The notes beneath the pieces were generated by a model that worked only from the letters and a program-made list of their open reading frames with translations, was not told the origin of the DNA and made no database searches. The translations under genes and the position numbers were made by a program. Below are positions 59,512-64,000 of a stretch of 64,000 nt of DNA, piece by piece. The stretch covers positions 112,024,623-112,088,622 of the forward strand of contig CM056993.1 of NCBI GenBank assembly GCA_029891345.1, read 5' to 3'. How positions within the stretch are numbered: position 1 is the first letter of the stretch; every line of letters begins with the position of its first letter. Source of the DNA: Dryococelus australis. Lineage: Eukaryota > Arthropoda > Insecta > Phasmatodea > Phasmatidae.

Positions 59512-59779
59512 CCAAGTGTGTTCATCAGTGTTGTATCATCCGCGCCAACCACGAGAAGATGGCGGACACCACCACGCCTGATCAATCGCGAGAAGCCCTC
59601 AAGACATCCGCGTGTCTGCAACCACGACACCTGCGAATGTGACTGCGCACTATTTGGACATGCCGATCGATCAATGTGTGCATTGTGGAAGGGTGAGTAA
59701 AGTCAACTTGTTTAGTGAAAATGTGTAAGATCAGCCGTTTTATCAATGCACGTCCGACACCGTATTCACGCCGTAAGAA

Positions 59780-60690
59780 CCACGCTTGTGCGCCCGCACA
59801 GGATGTCACGGGGCGAGAACGAAGGGGGTACAGTGCCATCAGTGCAAATGGGACTAACATTTGCGATGCGTAGGGTCTGATGAATATGTAACCTTCCACG
59901 ATGGTGTCATAAACTGTGTTGAGTGCTGTAAGTCGAAGTGTGCTGAGATTGCGTTAACAACACCAGAGGTAAAGATCTGGCTGCCAGTAGTCATTACATA
60001 CACACCACAGGGTTTGACGGGACCTGACAGAAACATTATTTTGCCAACTTTTGCAGGACACGACTCAGAAGACCCGGGTACATTCCCTGCAGTGTCCAAA
60101 AAAAATTACATAGGCATCGCATGCATAAGAATTATTGGACAGAGGTAACTTCCAACAGGTTAAGGGGAACCCCTGCCACATGTTGGAACTTGGTCAGGGA
60201 CTATCAAGTCATGTGGGAAGCGTTTTGTGAGAGGTTGCTAGGTCCGTTTGACACTGACGGAGATGCTATACAGGCACAAGTGCGACTGTATCACGAACAA
60301 CAGAGAGAGTGCGAGGGAATTGAAGAGTTCATACAACACAAATTAGGCTTGTATAAGCGTTTACACCCGGGACAGGCAACCTGCAGAGTATTAGAGATAA
60401 TTGTGGCGTTGTCAACACCCGACATTAGGCCATATCTACGGAGGGCGACACTTGCCAGTGTAGAACAGTTCACAAAGGAAGTGTGTTGTATGAGAAGGAC
60501 ATACACACAAATCATGAGTATCAGTCACAGTAGCAAAACTACCGCACGTGAACACCTACAGTGCTGCCAGATGTTACGTGACCACCACCAATGTTTTCAC
60601 CCGTTAGGCAAAACCGCGGACACGGAACATATTTTTGCAACGGTCACCATGAAAACTACTACCAAGGCAACAGGTCGGGTAACTAAGTAG
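59780..60690 (+). pseudogene. gag with PHD-like zinc finger
   Basis: At about 59786-59960 the plus strand reads a Cys-rich block: GCHGARTKGVQCHQCKWD, a TAA stop, HLRCVGSDEYVTFHDG, then INCVECCKSKC. C-x2-C, H-x2-C and C-x2-C pairs with this spacing look like a PHD finger. After a frame shift near 60120 comes a helical capsid-like part (60121-60690) with VMWEAFCERLLGPFDTDGDA, EFIQHKLGLYKRL and YLRRATLASVEQF, the retrotransposon gag (capsid) pattern. A possible earlier start, MADTTTPDQSREALKTS, lies near 59560. Frames are interrupted. PHD-type fingers in gag are unusual; a zinc knuckle is the norm. Confidence 0.68.
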
Positions 60691-60799
60691 GGAGGTTGGC
60701 GAAACAGCACCTGCACCAATCTCACTGCCAGGTCATAACAATCTGCCTACCGAGGGTGCAAAAGTGTTTCAAGTGACTGACAATACCGTGAAAGTATTA

Positions 60800-61481
60800 A
60801 GGATCTGTGTTGAACTTGAAGGGAAAAATGTCACAGCTGTTATTGACACTGCTGCTAGTAAAAAATTTTGTGCGTGAGGGTTTGATAAAAGCGATAACAA
60901 CTAGGGTGCCACCAAGACACTTGCAATTCGCTACCACACACCAACAAGGAGAAGAGAAAGGTGTAATGCACGTAATGGTAGGAATCAGAGAGCTGTGTAC
61001 CAAGTGCAATGTCTACATTGTGTTGGACTTGTGTGAGGAAGTGATTCTGGGACTGCCATGGCTTAATGACAACCAAGCCATGATAGAACCGCATCTGAAT
61101 CGTCTGCACATGGTGACACGTGGCCGATGGACCGTTTACGCCGTGGGAGCAGCACCACCACCAACAAATGCTGTGCCGCTTGCTGACTTCAAGAATGAAT
61201 TGCCTGTCACACATCAGCAATGTCTGCAACATCTGCTGGACCAGTATGCCAGTGTGTTCCACATTGAGGAGAAGCTGCAATGCACTGACATTACGGAACA
61301 AGTTAACGTCACCACGTATGAGGACCCAGTGTACTCCAAGCCACGAGACCCGGGTGTTTTCTTTTGTCGTGTCATCAATCAGCAGGTATGTGAGATGCTC
61401 AATGATAACGTTGTTGAGCCTACACAAAGTCTCTGTAATTCAGGTATTACCTTTGCTCCAAAGAAAGATGGCGAATGGTGA
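60800..61481 (+). pseudogene. Protease and RT start of gypsy pol
   Basis: Near 60810-60870, in one frame, ELEGKNVTAVIDTAASKKF shows a retropepsin-like DTA at the active-site position. The frame is then broken, and 60807-61481 in another frame carries REGLIKAITTRVPPRHL, EEVILGLPWLNDNQAMIEPH (the second protease strand, ILGLPWL) and then EDPVYSKPRDPGVFF, NNVVEPT-like and ITFAPKKDGEW. A TGA at about 61480 interrupts just before FWVDFRRLNKMT. Confidence 0.85.
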
Positions 61482-62727
61482 TTCTGGGTCGACTTCCGCC
61501 GCCTTAACAAAATGACCATAACACATGCTGCCACCAGTCATAAACATGAAAGACACTTTTTCAACATTCGGACCATCGTCAGTATTCACATCATTTGATT
61601 TAATGTCTGGATATTGGCAAGTGCCTATCCGCCCACAGGATGGAAAGAAAATAGCATTTACTACCCCAGATGGACGTAGATTTCAGTTTGTAGCCATGCC
61701 ATCAGAACTTAATGGTTAATATATTGGATGGATTTATTGGAAACTTTGCGATGGCATATTTGGATTATATACTTGTTTGGTCTAACAGCTGGGAAGAGCA
61801 CTTGCACCATTTGAGCCTTGGGTTTGAACGACTTGAACGTAATAAACATATGTGCAAAGTGGAAAATTGTAAGTTGGGTGTGAGTAGAATGGAGTTTCTA
61901 GGACATTATGTAACAGCAAACGGACACGGACCGTAACAACAACACATACAGGACATTCAAAACAAACCCACACCCAGATCATGTAAACAGGTCAGGAAGT
62001 TCTTCAGCTTAATTAATTGGTTAAGGGAATTTGTCCCAAACTTTTCTGTAATTACTGCGCAGTTAACTGCTTTGTTGTGTAAAGGTAAATTTGTCTGAAC
62101 ACCATAAGCCGATCACGCATTTAAAGACATTAAAATTGCATTTAAGAACTGTAATCCACTGTCTAGATTTAACCCAGAGTTACCCATAGTTATACAAACA
62201 AATGGCACTGAAGAAGGCATTGGGGCCATGTTGTATCAGGAGGAACATATGGGGAAAAACATATTATCAGTTACCACAGTGCCAAGTTCAGGGATGCAGA
62301 ACATACATATCACGTTAATAAACCAGAATGTTTGGCCATTGTATATGCATTGTGTAAGTACTGGCCGTACTTGCTAGGAAGGCAGTTTACACTAAAAACT
62401 GATAACGAATGTCTTGTATGGTTAGAGGGAATTCATAACGGGAAAATCAAACTCGCCCGCTGGGCGCTGCTATTGCAGAAATACGATTTCAAGGTAGAAC
62501 ATGTGGCGGGGAAAACCAACGAGCTTGCGGACGCCTTGTCCAGGAATCATTGTCCAAATGTAACAGTGACTGACGATGCAGAGTGGGAAGAGGCGCTACC
62601 ACCTTGCTGTGCAATACAAACTACAGAAACACAAACTCTCATTGTACAAAACATTGTTGCCATACCACCTGGCGAACTTGTTTCGTTGAATGTACGTGAC
62701 GTGTTAAAAGAGGTACACACTCCATAA
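61482..62727 (+). pseudogene. Reverse transcriptase and RNase H of gypsy pol
   Basis: FWVDFRRLNKMT (about 61482), SVFTSFDLMSGYWQVPI with the first RT Asp (61560-61625) and KIAFTTPDGRRFQF. A stop and frame change follow, then AYLDYILVWSNSWEEHL (61750-61800): the YLDD active site reads YLDY. RNase H: about 62200-62260 degenerate, then 62332-62570 YALCKYWPYLLGRQFTLKTD and KVEHVAGKTNELADALSR. The last motif is the standard RNase H end. Not functional as read. Confidence 0.9.
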
Positions 62728-62729
62728 GA

Positions 62730-63949
62730 AAATTCTTCAGTTCCCGCACAACGCCGACAACACTGTGACGCACGTTACACAGAACACTTAAGGGTAGTGG
62801 ACAGAGAAATACAAACCAAACCATCTGGTAATTGTGCACGATGGCGGACGTATGTACCGAAAGTGAAACGGGAACCTGTGCTAAATTATGCACACAACAG
62901 TTTGGAGCATGGACACCCGGGATCCGAGCACACACGAATGAACATGTAGAAATTTGTTTCATTGGCGAGGGATTCAGGGAGACGTCAGATAATATGTACA
63001 GAGCCATATCACATGTAACTTCTGTAAGCCGTGGAGAGCAGACGGCGATACTCCACAACAGCCAACGCTGCCAACCAAGCCATTCAAAACAGTAGCTATT
63101 GACATCATGGGCCCGTACTCACGTACGAAAATGGGGAAAAGATTTCTTGTTGTTGTCACGGATTTGTTCACCCGTTGGACCAAGGCATTTCCCGTCAGCA
63201 ATGTTCGTGCACACACAGTTGCACAAGTAATGCCGAACGAGTTTTTCCCGAGGTGGGGACACCCCGAGTATTTGTTGACAGATAATGGAACACAGTTTGT
63301 GTGGTGAAAATGGAGGGAGTACTGTACCAGGTGGGGAACAGAACACCGTACCACCCTAGCATACCACTCCTGGGCTAACCCAACCGAGAGACTTAACCAA
63401 GATGTTAATATCCAATTAGGTGTACGGTTAGGTGAGGACCATACTAGGTGGGCTGAATTTATCCCAGAGGTGATATTTTGTCTACAGAATAGAGTGAATG
63501 TGGCAACCGGGAAAACCCCCGTCAAGATGGTACAAGGTCGCGAACTCCGTGTCCCCGAAGCACACCACGAAAACCCGGCCAGACCACCTGTCGAACACCA
63601 GGCTCAAATACATGAAGAAGCCAAGGCGAACCAACTCAGGTATTGTAATGTGTTTGTACCGGATAGCAGGAGGCCGCCACCCGAACTTGTACCCAGGATG
63701 TACGTGTACATACAAGAGAACCCATTATCGGCTGGGGTGAAGAAGTACTGTGCTGGACTGGCACCTAGATGGACAGGGCCAGTGAGAGTGGTGGAAAAGA
63801 TGGGAAATTCCACGTATCTAGTAAAATTGGGACCCATACGTGTCATAAAACGGCGCCGTGACGACCTGCAGATAGCCCGACCATCTGTAGGGAGGAAAGG
63901 CAAGGAGATGACATTATGCCCAGTACCGCAGCGAGTTCGGAGAATTTGA
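62730..63949 (+). pseudogene. Integrase of gypsy pol
   Basis: The zinc-binding region is decayed (CNFC near 63020). The catalytic core is well kept: AIDIMGPYSRTKMGKRFL (first Asp, about 63098), LTDNGTQF (second Asp, about 63275), one stop, then AYHSWANPTERLNQDVN (the Glu, about 63385). The C-terminus (63470-63949) has WTGPVRVVEKMGNSTYLVKL, a GPY/F-like module, and a basic end stopping at 63947-63949. The D, D, E triad is intact, although the frame is broken at least once between them. Confidence 0.9.
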
Positions 63950-64000
63950 TCAGGGAGTACACAGGGAAATGTCAACATGGACACTGACGAGAACAACAAT

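Larger units (their letters stand above)
59490..63999 (+). mobile_element. Ty3/gypsy internal region (gag-pol), runs off right edge
   Basis: Order: primer site, gag with zinc finger, protease, RT, RNase H, integrase with a GPY/F-like tail. That is the Ty3/gypsy order (integrase last), not Ty1/copia. Many frames are broken by stops and frameshifts, but all domains are recognisable and continuous, so it is a young-to-middle-aged dead copy. The 3' LTR lies beyond the window. Confidence 0.92.

Overview
This is a piece of a large, AT-rich, repeat-filled animal genome, most likely an arthropod. It contains five spliced exons of one axonemal-type dynein heavy chain, reading left to right. Almost everything else is intron packed with transposable elements typical of insects: piggyBac, Tigger/pogo, Ty3/gypsy LTR elements, tRNA-type SINEs and a Polinton/Maverick-like virus-type element. 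The species cannot be fixed from the sequence. There are no prokaryotic features, and the only protein-coding host gene recognised is the dynein.

The dynein exons are 4807-4930, 13546-13697, 38509-38620, 50564-50702 and 55991-56208. All four introns have GT-AG borders and compatible phases (0, 2, 0, 1), and the joined frame is open for about 248 codons of the linker region. Only 745 nt of a 51.4-kb span is exon; the second intron alone is about 24.8 kb. The gene continues beyond both ends of the window.

Region by region: 1-4.8 kb is upstream intron with a broken 2.5-kb piggyBac element bounded by TTAA. 5-13.5 kb is intron with a gypsy integrase relic at 12.1-12.7 kb and SINEs. 13.7-38.5 kb (the giant intron) holds an LTR-like promoter block, a gag-like zinc-finger fragment, a truncated LTR, a GGT microsatellite, a Tigger deletion derivative, a solo LTR with perfect 4-bp target duplication, a decayed Polinton/Maverick-like block (27.2-30.4 kb), a decayed Tigger/pogo transposon (30.5-32.7 kb), satellite-like monomers, and a further possible virus-type fragment. 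38.6-50.5 kb holds a truncated minus-strand gypsy element, another LTR and a 1.7-kb non-autonomous Tigger-like element. 50.7-56 kb holds diverged tandem units, a palindromic microsatellite and a MITE. After the last exon come a microsatellite-expanded MITE, a SINE, and a 1.8-kb LTR directly joined to a Ty3/gypsy gag-pol region that runs off the right edge.

The main new observation is that the four-copy repeat of about 1.8-1.95 kb, which at first looks like a DNA transposon, is the LTR of the gypsy element at the right edge. It begins TG, ends CA, has a 4-bp target duplication in one solo copy, and is followed after 5 nt by a TGG-initiated candidate primer site. Its gag carries a PHD-like zinc finger, and a short frame inside the LTR stays open in three diverged copies. 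All mobile-element coding regions seen here are broken by stops, frameshifts or lost catalytic residues.
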